From: Acholeplasmatales bacterium
Lineage (GTDB): Bacteria; Bacillota_I; Bacilli_A; Acholeplasmatales; Anaeroplasmataceae
Length of the DNA stretch: 64,000 nt
Assembly (NCBI GenBank): GCA_017454375.1
Contig: JAFTDB010000033.1
Location: 106,967-170,966, forward strand
Direction: 5' to 3'
Of this stretch, positions 44,888 through 53,484 are shown one piece after another. Numbering within the stretch: position 1 is the stretch's first letter; each line of letters opens with the position of its first letter. A model generated the notes under the pieces. That model was given only the letters and a program-made list of their open reading frames with translations. It was not told the origin of the DNA and searched no databases. The translations under genes were made by a program, and so were the position numbers.

Positions 44888-46261
44888 TTATTGAATGTTT
44901 TTAATGAATGCAATGTAGCCCTTGTAAGCTTCAAATACATCGATTTTTGATACAGCTTCATATGGAGCATGCATTGAAAGAACTGGGATACCAGCATCAA
45001 TTACATTCATGCCCATGTTACCCATGATGTAAGCGATAGTTCCACCGCCACCAACATCAACTCTACCAAGTTCAGCTGTTTGATAGTTAACATCCTCATT
45101 ATCCATGATGTTTCTAATCTTTGCCATGAATTCAGGCATTGCATCGTTACAGCCTGATTTACCTCTAGCGCCTGTGTATTTATTGAATGCTAAGCCTTTT
45201 CCAAGGTAAGCAGCATTCTTTGGTTCAAATACACCTGGATATAGTGGATCAAAGCCGGCAGAAACGTCGCTTGATAACATATATGTATTTGTTAAAGCTC
45301 TACGAAGCATTAAATCATTATATGTATTGTTTTGCTTATTTAAAAGCTCAGCAACTACATTTTCAAACCATTTAGAGTGAGCACCTGTAGCACCGATAGA
45401 ACCAACTTCCTCTTTATCAACTAGGTAAGCACAAGAAGTTCTCTTAGTTTCGCCTGCATCTAATACAGCTCTTAAAGAAGTGTAAGCACAAACTCTATCG
45501 TCATGACCATAGCCTAAAACCATAGAACGGTCAAAGCCTAAATCTCTTGCAGGACCTGCAGGTACGATTTCTAGTTCAGCAGAAACGAAATCTTCCTCTT
45601 CAATGTCATATTTTTCTTTTAATAGATTTAATACATATTTTTTGCAAGCTTCCTTTTCTTCACCATCCATAGGAATAGAAGAAATAGTTAAGTCTAAGTC
45701 TTCACCTTCAATTACCTTAGCACCAGTCTTTTGCATCTTATCAGCTGCAAGGTGTGGAAGAAGGTCAGTGATAACTAGTACAGGATCTTCTAAAGATTCA
45801 CCTACATGTACATCAACAATTTTGCCATCTTTCTTAACTACTACACCATGAATAGCAAGAGGTGTTGCAACCCATTGGTATTTAACGATACCACCATAAT
45901 AGTGAGCATCTAGCATTGCGAAATCATTCTTTTCATATAATGGATTTTGCTTAATATCAATTCTTGGTGAATCGATATGAGCACCTAAGATGTTTAAACC
46001 ATTCTCAAGAGGTTCTTCACCAATTACAAATACTGCAACATTCTTGCCCATATTTGTAGCATATAGCTTATCACCTTTCTTGATAGTAGTTACATCATTA
46101 ATATTTTTAAAACCATGACTCTTAGCTAAATTTACAGCATATTCTACACATAATCTTTCAGTTTTACATGTAGATAAGAAGTTTTTGTATTCTTCATTAA
46201 ATGCCATAACATTGTCTAATTTTTTTCCTGAGTATTTACCCCAAGCATTTTTACCATACAT
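44888..46261 (-). CDS. M18 family aminopeptidase
   Basis: This 457-residue zinc aminopeptidase has the M18 metal sites: LGAHIDSPRIDIKQNPLY (His/Asp, about 88-105), DKEEVGSIGATGAHS (Glu pair, about 305-319), SSDVSAGFDP, and a late His in PVLSMHAPYEAVSKID. It releases N-terminal residues, often acidic or hydrophobic, from cytoplasmic peptides and forms large tetrahedral oligomers in homologues. I start it at ATG 46259-46261 with GGGAGG ten to eleven bases upstream, rather than the TTG at 46285. It is a monocistronic gene. Confidence 0.92.
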   Translation of the reverse strand: MYGKNAWGKYSGKKLDNVMAFNEEYKNFLSTCKTERLCVEYAVNLAKSHGFKNINDVTTIKKGDKLYATNMGKNVAVFVIGEEPLENGLNILGAHIDSPRIDIKQNPLYEKNDFAMLDAHYYGGIVKYQWVATPLAIHGVVVKKDGKIVDVHVGESLEDPVLVITDLLPHLAADKMQKTGAKVIEGEDLDLTISSIPMDGEEKEACKKYVLNLLKEKYDIEEEDFVSAELEIVPAGPARDLGFDRSMVLGYGHDDRVCAYTSLRAVLDAGETKRTSCAYLVDKEEVGSIGATGAHSKWFENVVAELLNKQNNTYNDLMLRRALTNTYMLSSDVSAGFDPLYPGVFEPKNAAYLGKGLAFNKYTGARGKSGCNDAMPEFMAKIRNIMDNEDVNYQTAELGRVDVGGGGTIAYIMGNMGMNVIDAGIPVLSMHAPYEAVSKIDVFEAYKGYIAFIKNIQ

Positions 46262-46404
46262 AATTTTATGTCCTCCCGTTGGCAATTATTATATCACTTA
46301 TTTTTATTTTTAAAAATATAAAATAAGTATTAACAATAAAAATGAGTTAAATTTTCCTTTTTTCTATCACTTAATAATCGTATAATTTAGTTGCGAGGGA
46401 TACT

Positions 46405-48150
46405 ATGATTAAATTTATAAAATCAATGAAATGGTTCATAATTCCAAACTGGTACCGCTATGTTTTAGTAGTATTTTTTGGCTTGGCACTTGATTTTGCG
46501 AATTTGGTTCCGGCAATTATTATTGCAAACCTAACTAGAGGTATTGAACAAAATACCCTAACAACACATATTCTTATCTATAATATACTGTTACCATTTG
46601 TTGGTACAATGATAGGAATATATATTTTAGCTACGACAAAAAGATTTTGTCAAAACAGATTAACAACTACCCTATATTTTGCCCTACATAGAAGATATAT
46701 GGCATCTATTTTATCTCAAGATGCGACATTCTTTGAGAAATATCAAGCTGGTGACCTTCTAACAAGAGCCTTAGGTGATATTAATACAGTAAAATTTAGT
46801 GGTGGTAATAGATTATTAAATATCTTTGTAGAAATAATGGGCGTTATATTTACGTTTATCGCTATGACATTTATTGATCCATTACTAGCTACATTTGCGT
46901 TCCTACCACTTACTTTAATCTTTGTATCAAATATTTATTTAAAGCGTAAGGTACAATCAAATTGGAAGCTTGTTAGAGAAAAACATTCTTTAATGGGTAA
47001 TAAAATATTAGAATCTGTAACTAATGTTAGAACAATTAGAGCCTTCTCTAAGGAAAAAGAAGATTATGAATCTAATATTGAATATTCAACTGTAGCTTAT
47101 AATGTAGAAAAGAAGAATTTAAAAATCAATGTTGTATTCCAACCATTATTCCAATTTATCGTTGCTATATCAACAATAATTACATATGCGGTAGGTGCGT
47201 ATTTTTATAAGATACATAGAATTACAGAGATAGCCTTATTAATTCAATTTATCATGTATTTAAATATGTTCCAAAACCCACTAACAATGATTGGTAATAT
47301 GATTAATAATTTCTATCAATCATTGATTTCTGCCCAAAGATTAAATGAGGTATATGATTCAAAAAGTACTATTAATTCAGGTACTGAAACATTAGATAAG
47401 GTTGATACAATTGAATTTAGAGACTTCAAATTCCATTATTTAAATGATGATTTTGATGTCTTAGATCATATTAATTTAGTTATTAACCGTGGTGAGACTA
47501 TCGGTATTGTAGGTAAAACTGCCTCTGGTAAATCATCACTTATCAGACAACTTGTGCGTCAAATACCTACTGAGGATGGTAAAATCTTCATTAATGGTAA
47601 GCCAATTGAGGCTTATAAAAAAGAAGATATTAGAAAGCATATAAGCTATGTACCACAAGAACATATCTTATTTTCTAAAAGTCTATACCAAAACATCAAA
47701 ATTGGTAAGAAAGATGCTACTGATGAAGAAATTGAGCGTGTAGTAGAGACATCTGCCTTAAAGGATGAATTAGCTTCATTAAGACTTGGTGGAGATACTA
47801 TAGTTGGCGAATATGGTGTAACCCTATCTGGTGGTGAGAAGCAAAGAGTGGCAATCGCTCGTGCATTCTTAAAGGATAGTGATGTTCTAATTTTGGATGA
47901 TTCACTTTCTGCATTAGATGGTAAAACAGAGAAGAAGATTACCTCAAATATTAAAAAATATCGTAAAAATAAGACTAATATTATAGTTGCCCATAGATTA
48001 TCATGCTTATCTTTTGCTGATAAGATAATTGTTTTAGAGCATGGTAAGATAGTAGAAAGTGGTAACCATAGTGAATTAATGAATTTAAAAGGCTGGTATT
48101 ATGATCAATATAATGCTCAGATGATGAATGGTGGTGAAGACAATGAGTAA
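46405..48150 (+). CDS. Second heterodimeric ABC exporter, first subunit
   Basis: This 581-residue half-transporter has six membrane helices and an ATPase domain with Walker A GKTASGKSS, canonical signature LSGGEKQRVAIARAFL, and Walker B VLILDDSLSALD carrying Asp at the catalytic Glu position. This is the same asymmetric layout as the exporter at 40542. RBS GCGAGGGAT precedes the ATG at 46405. It overlaps the partner gene by eight bases (ATGAGTAA). Cargo unknown; BmrC/YheI-like drug or lipid exporters are the nearest described group. Confidence 0.92.
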   Translation: MIKFIKSMKWFIIPNWYRYVLVVFFGLALDFANLVPAIIIANLTRGIEQNTLTTHILIYNILLPFVGTMIGIYILATTKRFCQNRLTTTLYFALHRRYMASILSQDATFFEKYQAGDLLTRALGDINTVKFSGGNRLLNIFVEIMGVIFTFIAMTFIDPLLATFAFLPLTLIFVSNIYLKRKVQSNWKLVREKHSLMGNKILESVTNVRTIRAFSKEKEDYESNIEYSTVAYNVEKKNLKINVVFQPLFQFIVAISTIITYAVGAYFYKIHRITEIALLIQFIMYLNMFQNPLTMIGNMINNFYQSLISAQRLNEVYDSKSTINSGTETLDKVDTIEFRDFKFHYLNDDFDVLDHINLVINRGETIGIVGKTASGKSSLIRQLVRQIPTEDGKIFINGKPIEAYKKEDIRKHISYVPQEHILFSKSLYQNIKIGKKDATDEEIERVVETSALKDELASLRLGGDTIVGEYGVTLSGGEKQRVAIARAFLKDSDVLILDDSLSALDGKTEKKITSNIKKYRKNKTNIIVAHRLSCLSFADKIIVLEHGKIVESGNHSELMNLKGWYYDQYNAQMMNGGEDNE

Positions 48151-49909
48151 GAACCGCGAAATCATCAAAAAATCAGCATTATTTAAAAGATTAATACCTT
48201 ATGTAATGAAGGAAAAGAAGTTATTATTCTTGTCTTTATTCCTAACATTAGTTATATCTGGTATTAATGCCTTTACACCATTTGTTACTAAATCAATTTT
48301 AGATGATTTATTACCAAAAGAGAAATATTTAATGATTGTATATTATTTATTATTCTACTTGGTATTAATCTTAGTATTATCTATTTCACGTTATTTCTTC
48401 CAGTATGTAATAACCTTAACAGGTATGAAAATTGAGAAGAAACTTCGTGAACAGGCAATTGAGAAGATTAATTATCTTCCCGTAGATTATTATTCACTAG
48501 AACCTGATGGAAAGATAGTTGCTAAAATAACTAGTGATTGTTCTGGTATTAAGACATTCTATGTTACGATGTTCCAGATTATTAATGCTATAATAAACAT
48601 CTTAATTGTTTACATAGGTGTAATAATCTTAAATCCAATGCTTGGTATTTTAATATTAATTATTGTACCAATTATCTTATTATGGGTTACCTTATATCGT
48701 AGAAAGGTACATAGATATTATGTAGAGCTTCGTGAAACTGGCTCTAAGATAACTGGTAAGCTAAATGAATTAATTACTGGTACATTAATCATCCAGGATT
48801 TCAATCTAGAAGATGATATGCAACAAGAATATGAGGATTTAGCATATGATTATGTAAAGCATGACCGTAAAGCTAATATCATTAATATCTATTTTGGATT
48901 TGAATTATTATCTTTAATTAAAAGGGCAGCTGAAATATCACTATTAATGTTCTTGGGCTTCAACTCAATTGATGTAATAGGAACTACTGTATCTATTGGT
49001 ATGATTTCAGCATTTATTGAAAATCTAGATAAGATGATTAACCCAATTAACGCAATCTTCAATAACCTAAATGAGCTTGAGGATTCACTTGTAGGTGCTA
49101 CTCGTGCTCTAGGCTTTATCGATGAAACACCAGATTCACGTATTTTTGATGGTGAAGAAGCACCAGATGAAATAAAGGGTGAGGTAGAATTTAAAAATGT
49201 AACATTCTCATATATACCTGGTAAGGTAGTGCTTGATAATGTATCAGTACATTTTGATGCAAGTAAGAAGATTGGTATTGTAGGACATACAGGCTCAGGT
49301 AAATCATCACTTATGAACCTACTACTAGGCTATAATGATGTAGATAGTGGTCAGGTATTAATTGATGGAGTAGATATTGCTACATACAATAAGGCATCTT
49401 ACCGTAAGAATCTAGGTATAATTTTACAAACTCCAGCCTTATTTGCAGGAACTATTAAGAGTAATGTAACAATGAATAGAGAATATTCTGATGAAGAAGT
49501 AATTAATGTATTGAAGCAGGTAGGGGCTGAAGACTTAATTAATAAGACATCAGATGGTATCTATATGCCTATTTCATTTAGAGGTGAGAATTTATCTTTA
49601 GGTGAAAAACAATTAGTAGCATTTGCTAGAATCTTACTAAGAAATCCTAAGATCTTAGTTTTAGATGAAGCAACAGCTAATATTGATACAGAAACTGAAA
49701 TAAAAATAAAGCATACAATGGACTTAGTTGCTAAGGGAAGAACAACCTTTATTATCGCTCACAGATTATCTACAATTGCTGATGCAGATGAGATAATTGT
49801 AGTGGATAATGGCCACATTATTGGCGTTGGAAAGCATGATAAGCTTTACCAAGAATGTCCTACTTATAAGGACATTTATGATAGTCAAATGGAAAAATCT
49901 ATCAATTAA
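48143..49909 (+). CDS. Second heterodimeric ABC exporter, second subunit
   Basis: This 588-residue half-transporter has six membrane helices and an ATPase domain with Walker A GHTGSGKSS, a degenerate signature LSLGEKQLVAFARILL and an intact Walker B ILVLDEATANID. I take the start as ATG 48143 inside the GGTGGTGAAGACA-ATGAGTAA junction, which gives an eight-base overlap with the first subunit; the ATG at 48128 lies before that ribosome site. It completes the exporter and is followed by the HU gene with its own promoter. Confidence 0.92.
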   Translation: MSKNREIIKKSALFKRLIPYVMKEKKLLFLSLFLTLVISGINAFTPFVTKSILDDLLPKEKYLMIVYYLLFYLVLILVLSISRYFFQYVITLTGMKIEKKLREQAIEKINYLPVDYYSLEPDGKIVAKITSDCSGIKTFYVTMFQIINAIINILIVYIGVIILNPMLGILILIIVPIILLWVTLYRRKVHRYYVELRETGSKITGKLNELITGTLIIQDFNLEDDMQQEYEDLAYDYVKHDRKANIINIYFGFELLSLIKRAAEISLLMFLGFNSIDVIGTTVSIGMISAFIENLDKMINPINAIFNNLNELEDSLVGATRALGFIDETPDSRIFDGEEAPDEIKGEVEFKNVTFSYIPGKVVLDNVSVHFDASKKIGIVGHTGSGKSSLMNLLLGYNDVDSGQVLIDGVDIATYNKASYRKNLGIILQTPALFAGTIKSNVTMNREYSDEEVINVLKQVGAEDLINKTSDGIYMPISFRGENLSLGEKQLVAFARILLRNPKILVLDEATANIDTETEIKIKHTMDLVAKGRTTFIIAHRLSTIADADEIIVVDNGHIIGVGKHDKLYQECPTYKDIYDSQMEKSIN

Positions 49910-49974
49910 TGGCCCTCTCACGACAAAAAATGCAAAAAAATGGCTTAAATCAACAATTTTTGTGATAAAAACGC

Positions 49975-50002
49975 TTGCATAATCTTATTATAGTAGTATA
50001 AT
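49975..50002 (+). promoter_or_regulatory. HU gene promoter
   Basis: TTGCAT (49975-49980), 16-nt spacer, TATAAT (49997-50002), 35 bases before the ATG. Confidence 0.8.
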
Positions 50003-50036
50003 TAAGGTAGATTTTAAAACGGAGGGAAAAATAAAA

Positions 50037-50315
50037 ATGGTTAAAGCAGATCTTGTTGCTGTACTTGCTGATGAACTTGAAGTTTCAAGAAAAAAAGCAG
50101 AAGCTGCACTTAATTCAGTTTTAGAAGCAGTTGCAGTTGAATTACAAAAAGGAGAAAAAGTAGTTATTTCAGGGTTCGGTACTTTTGAAGTACGTACTAG
50201 AGTAGCTCGTTCAGGTAGAAACCCTAGAACTGGCGAAACTATCACTGTTCCTGAACAAAAAACTCCTGCATTCAGAGCAGGCAAGCAACTTAAGGAGCGC
50301 GTAGACAAAAAGTAG
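50037..50315 (+). CDS. hup: HU family DNA-binding protein
   Basis: This 92-residue nucleoid protein bends and compacts DNA. It starts MVKADLVAVLADELEVSRKKAEAALNSVLEAV, has the core GEKVVISGFGTFEVR and the beta-arm RSGRNPRTGETITVPEQKTPAFRAGKQLKERV, all typical of HU/IHF. GGAGGGAA precedes the ATG. Codon usage is visibly optimised (GTTCAA, GAA, GGTACT), consistent with strong expression. A terminator overlaps its stop codon. One HU gene in the window; whether it is the only one cannot be known. Confidence 0.96.
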   Translation: MVKADLVAVLADELEVSRKKAEAALNSVLEAVAVELQKGEKVVISGFGTFEVRTRVARSGRNPRTGETITVPEQKTPAFRAGKQLKERVDKK

Positions 50316-50339
50316 AGCATCTCTGCTCTCTTTTTTTTT
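50314..50339 (+). terminator. HU terminator
   Basis: AGAGCA-TCTC-TGCTCT followed by CT9; the 5' arm includes the end of the HU stop codon. Confidence 0.9.
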
Positions 50340-50346
50340 GATAAAT

Positions 50347-51291
50347 ATGGATGTATTTGATTCTGTTTATTGTAACAATATCGAAGCTTTAAAAGAATAC
50401 CTAGCCACTGGAAATATTAATATTAAAAATGAAAGAGGCTTGAGCCTTCTTCATAATGCCATTATTTTTAATAATCCAGAAATTTTTGAACTCCTTTTAG
50501 ATAATTATATAAATGTAAATATAACTGATAATTATGGTGAAACACCACTTATGTATGCTGTAACTAATAACAGGATGGGTTTTGTTAAAAACCTACTTAG
50601 ACATGGGGCAGATTTGAATGTTAGAAATAATGATGGTCAAACTGCGCTTTTTAAGGCTTGTTATTTAGGTAGAGAACAGATAGTTTATTTATTACTTGAA
50701 TCTATTAATTTTGATCTTCATGAGAAGGATAATAAGGATGAAACCTTATTTATGGCTCTTGTAAGAAGTAGAAATATCAACCTACTTGAAAAGGTTAGAT
50801 ATAACGATAAGATTATTGAAGAAAAGAATTATTTAGGTGAGACACCACTTCATATCGCCTGTAAAAGTGGTGATGCTGCAATAGTGGAATATCTAATTAT
50901 GCATAAAGCCTTTGTTAATTCAAAGAATAACAATAATGAAACACCACTATTTTATGCAGCTAAATCAATGAGTCTAGAGGTTATTGATTTACTTATGAAA
51001 TATGGAGCTAATCCTGATTGTAAATCAAAATCAGGCCAAACAGTTTATGATGTAGCACCAACAAACGCTATAACAAAATACATAGAAGAAAAATCTGAAT
51101 TTTATAAATTCAATTCATATAAGGTTAATTTTCCTCTTCATTATTCCATAGTTATTGAGGATCTAGGACTAGTGGAGAAGAATTTAGTTATAAGAAATCT
51201 AAATAGAAGTGACCAATTTGGTTATAAACCAAAGGATTTGGCTAACCTAATTGGAAACGATAGGATATTGAATCTGTTTCAAAAAAATTAA
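50347..51291 (+). CDS. Ankyrin repeat protein
   Basis: This 314-residue protein is built from about seven ankyrin repeats of 33 residues, for example NERGLSLLHNAIIFNNPEIFELLLDNY, NDGQTALFKACYLGREQIVYLLLE and NYLGETPLHIACKSGDAAIVEYLIMH. Repeats mediate protein binding; no signal peptide or enzyme domain is seen, so it may be intracellular. The ATG at 50347 lies only seven bases after the T-run of the HU terminator, and there is no Shine-Dalgarno, so expression would depend on HU read-through or another start. Partner unknown. Confidence 0.85.
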   Translation: MDVFDSVYCNNIEALKEYLATGNINIKNERGLSLLHNAIIFNNPEIFELLLDNYINVNITDNYGETPLMYAVTNNRMGFVKNLLRHGADLNVRNNDGQTALFKACYLGREQIVYLLLESINFDLHEKDNKDETLFMALVRSRNINLLEKVRYNDKIIEEKNYLGETPLHIACKSGDAAIVEYLIMHKAFVNSKNNNNETPLFYAAKSMSLEVIDLLMKYGANPDCKSKSGQTVYDVAPTNAITKYIEEKSEFYKFNSYKVNFPLHYSIVIEDLGLVEKNLVIRNLNRSDQFGYKPKDLANLIGNDRILNLFQKN

Positions 51292-51294
51292 CTC

Positions 51295-51360
51295 TTGATT
51301 TTTCTTCATTATGATATATAATGAATGTAGCTTGAAAAAGAGAGGGTTGACAAATCCTCT
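51295..51360 (+). promoter_or_regulatory. Promoter and leader hairpin of the rimP-nusA-infB operon
   Basis: TTGATT (51295-51300), 16-nt spacer, TATAAT (51317-51322). The short leader then folds AGAGAGG-GTTGACAAAT-CCTCTCT (about 51340-51365) followed by TATTTATTT, a possible attenuator just before the rimP ribosome site GGGGGTG. Confidence 0.7.
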
Positions 51361-51387
51361 CTTATTTATTTGATTGGGGGTGCTAAT

Positions 51388-51837
51388 TTGAACTTAGATA
51401 AACTTAAGTTCAGTATTGAGGATTATCTTAAGAGCAATGGTTTAGTTCTTTATGATATTAAATACGAACGTGAGGGTGAAGATTATTTTCTAAGAATCTT
51501 TATCGATAATGACGATTATAATATCACTTTAGAGGATTTAGCAAAGGCCAACGATTATATTTCTAGCATACTTGATAATATGGATTTAGATTTACCACCA
51601 TATTATCTAGAAGTTTCTTCCCCAGGGGCAGAAAGAGAAATTAGAAATAATGAAGAAATCACTAAAGCAATTAATGCTTATGTTCATGTAGAGCTTGAGC
51701 GCGATTTCTATGAAGGCTATTTACTAGATTTTGATGGTGAGGTTGTAACCATTAAGGTTAATTTTAAGGGAAGAATTAAGAACCTAAAAATTGAGTTAAA
51801 GGATATTAAATTTTTTAGATACGCGGTAAAAATTTAG
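51388..51837 (+). CDS. rimP: Ribosome maturation factor RimP
   Basis: This 149-residue protein assists 30S subunit maturation. It shows VLYDIKYEREGEDYFLRIFIDNDDYNITLEDL in the N-domain and YYLEVSSPGAEREIRNNEEI (the SSPG motif) in the middle, both family signatures; the C-terminal domain is Sm-like. Start taken as TTG 51388, eight to nine bases after GGGGGTG; an in-frame TTG at 51370 would put that site inside the gene. First of the conserved rimP-nusA-ylxR-ylxQ-infB-rbfA operon. Confidence 0.93.
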   Translation: MNLDKLKFSIEDYLKSNGLVLYDIKYEREGEDYFLRIFIDNDDYNITLEDLAKANDYISSILDNMDLDLPPYYLEVSSPGAEREIRNNEEITKAINAYVHVELERDFYEGYLLDFDGEVVTIKVNFKGRIKNLKIELKDIKFFRYAVKI

Positions 51838-51853
51838 GAGGAAGTTACCAAAA

Positions 51854-52930
51854 ATGATCAACAAAAGTTTTTTTGAAAATGCTGTAGAAGTTGCAGCTGA
51901 AAAAGGCATCAGTGTTGAAGATGTCTATGAAATATTTAAAAAGAGTTTAGTTAATTCATACAAGAAGGTATATGGAAGTACATCTTGTAGAGTAACTATT
52001 AATCCAGAAAAGCATGAAATCCTATTAATTGGTATTCATAAGGTAGTTAGCGAATTATCTGCTGAACCAGATCCTGAAGAACCAGAGGAAATCTTACTTG
52101 AGGATGCAAAGAAGATTAAAGCATCTGCAAAAGTTGGCGATATTTTAGAACAACAAATTAATTTCAAGAACTTTGGTAGAACTGCTGTACAAGCTTCTAA
52201 GAGTGTATGTACACAAGAAATCAAGAGTAAGCAACGTCAAATTGCTTATGACCACTTCAAGGAATTAGAAAATGAAATGGTTACAGGTGAGGTTACTAAT
52301 ATCACTGATAGATTCGTAAGTATTGATTTAGGATTTGGTGTAACAACAATTCTACCAAATAATGAATTATTACCTAACGATCATCCAAAGATCGGTGATA
52401 ACCTAAGAGTATACATTAAGAGAGTAGAACAAACTAGCAAGGATCCTAGAATCACTATTTCACGCGCTGATAGAAACCTAGTTACACGTCTACTTGAAAC
52501 TAACATTCCTGAAATCAAGGAAGGAATTATCGAGGTTAAGGGCTTAGCTCGTGACCCTGGTGATAGATGTAAGATTGCTGTATTCTCAAATGATCCTAAC
52601 ATTGATGCAATTGGCTCATGTGTTGGTGAAGGTGGATATCGTACAAAAGAAATCGTTAATGCTTTAGGCGGCGAAAAGATTGATTTCTATAAATGGAGCG
52701 AGGATCCAGTTGAATTAATTACTAATTCACTTCAACCAGCTAATGTTACTAAGGTTTACTCAATTGATGAAGAAAATAAATCAAGTGTAGTTATCGTACC
52801 AGATGAGCACTTATCTTTAGCAATTGGTAAGAGTGGTCAAAATGTTAGACTTGCCGTTCAATCATGCGGTTGGAAAATCGATATTATGCCAGTAAGTGAA
52901 GCTTACGAGCGCGATTTATTAATTAAGTAA
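51854..52930 (+). CDS. nusA: Transcription termination/antitermination factor NusA
   Basis: This 358-residue RNA polymerase-binding factor has an N-terminal RNAP-interaction domain (ENAVEVAAEKGISVEDVYEIFKKSL), an S1 domain (MVTGEVTNITDRFVSIDLGFG ...), and two KH domains with GSCVGEGGYRTKEIVNAL and HLSLAIGKSGQNVRLAVQS. The short length fits Firmicutes NusA, without the acidic repeats of enterobacterial NusA. AGGAGGAAG precedes the ATG. It is likely autoregulated via the operon. Confidence 0.96.
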   Translation: MINKSFFENAVEVAAEKGISVEDVYEIFKKSLVNSYKKVYGSTSCRVTINPEKHEILLIGIHKVVSELSAEPDPEEPEEILLEDAKKIKASAKVGDILEQQINFKNFGRTAVQASKSVCTQEIKSKQRQIAYDHFKELENEMVTGEVTNITDRFVSIDLGFGVTTILPNNELLPNDHPKIGDNLRVYIKRVEQTSKDPRITISRADRNLVTRLLETNIPEIKEGIIEVKGLARDPGDRCKIAVFSNDPNIDAIGSCVGEGGYRTKEIVNALGGEKIDFYKWSEDPVELITNSLQPANVTKVYSIDEENKSSVVIVPDEHLSLAIGKSGQNVRLAVQSCGWKIDIMPVSEAYERDLLIK

Positions 52931-52931
52931 T

Positions 52932-53195
52932 ATGAAAGAGAAGAAAAAAGTACTACGTACCTGTGTTGTTTCAAAAGAGGTATGTGAGAAAAAAGATTTG
53001 ATAAGAATAGTCAGAACTCCAGAAGGAAACGTTGTAATAGATTTAACTGGAAAAGCAAACGGTAGAGGAGCTTATCTAAAGAAGGACTTAGAGGTTTTAA
53101 AGCTTGCTAAAAAGAGTAAGGCTTTAGATAGGAAACTTGAAGTTGAGGTTCCAGAAGAAATATATGTGGAGTTAGAAAAAGTTATTAATGGATAA
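52932..53195 (+). CDS. ylxR: YlxR family RNA-binding protein
   Basis: This 87-residue protein has the DUF448 pattern: RTCVVSKEVCEKKDLIRIVRTPEGNVVIDLTGKANGRGAYL (in segments), with the RGAYL motif and basic surface. YlxR is reported to bind nucleic acid and, in some Firmicutes, influence RNase P. It always lies between nusA and ylxQ/infB in this operon. Start ATG 52932 is one base after the nusA stop with no separate ribosome site, so translation is coupled; its end overlaps ylxQ by eight bases. Confidence 0.93.
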   Translation: MKEKKKVLRTCVVSKEVCEKKDLIRIVRTPEGNVVIDLTGKANGRGAYLKKDLEVLKLAKKSKALDRKLEVEVPEEIYVELEKVING

Positions 53196-53475
53196 AATCC
53201 TTAGTAATTTAGGCCTTTGCAATAGGGCAAGGGGTTTGGTTTCTGGTAGTGACATTGTTATCGATTATTTAAAAAAGGGAAAGATTTATTATATATTTTT
53301 AGCTAGTGATGCATCTGCAAACACTAAAAAGATGATCACTGACAAAGCTAAATTTTATAATGTAACAGTTGATGATACTTATACATCTTATGAGTTATCA
53401 TCTGCAATTGGACAAGATAATAGGATGGTTATAGGAATCACATCAGCTGGATTTTTAAAAATTTTAAAGAAATAA
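53188..53475 (+). CDS. ylxQ: YlxQ, L7Ae-type RNA-binding protein
   Basis: This 95-residue protein has the L7Ae/L30e fold pattern: LGLCNRARGLVSGSDIVIDYLKKGKIYYIFLASDAS ... KKMITDKAKFYNVTV (in segments), with the conserved central IFLASDAS and the late IGQDNRMVIGI. The family binds kink-turn RNA; its precise role between nusA and infB is unknown. ATG 53188 overlaps the ylxR stop, and infB follows nine bases after its stop. Confidence 0.92.
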   Translation: MDKILSNLGLCNRARGLVSGSDIVIDYLKKGKIYYIFLASDASANTKKMITDKAKFYNVTVDDTYTSYELSSAIGQDNRMVIGITSAGFLKILKK

Positions 53476-53484
53476 GGTGATTTA

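Noticed and set aside
45187..45851. Plus-strand open frames inside the aminopeptidase locus
   Set aside because: They are antisense shadows of the M18 aminopeptidase gene, without ribosome sites or family resemblance.
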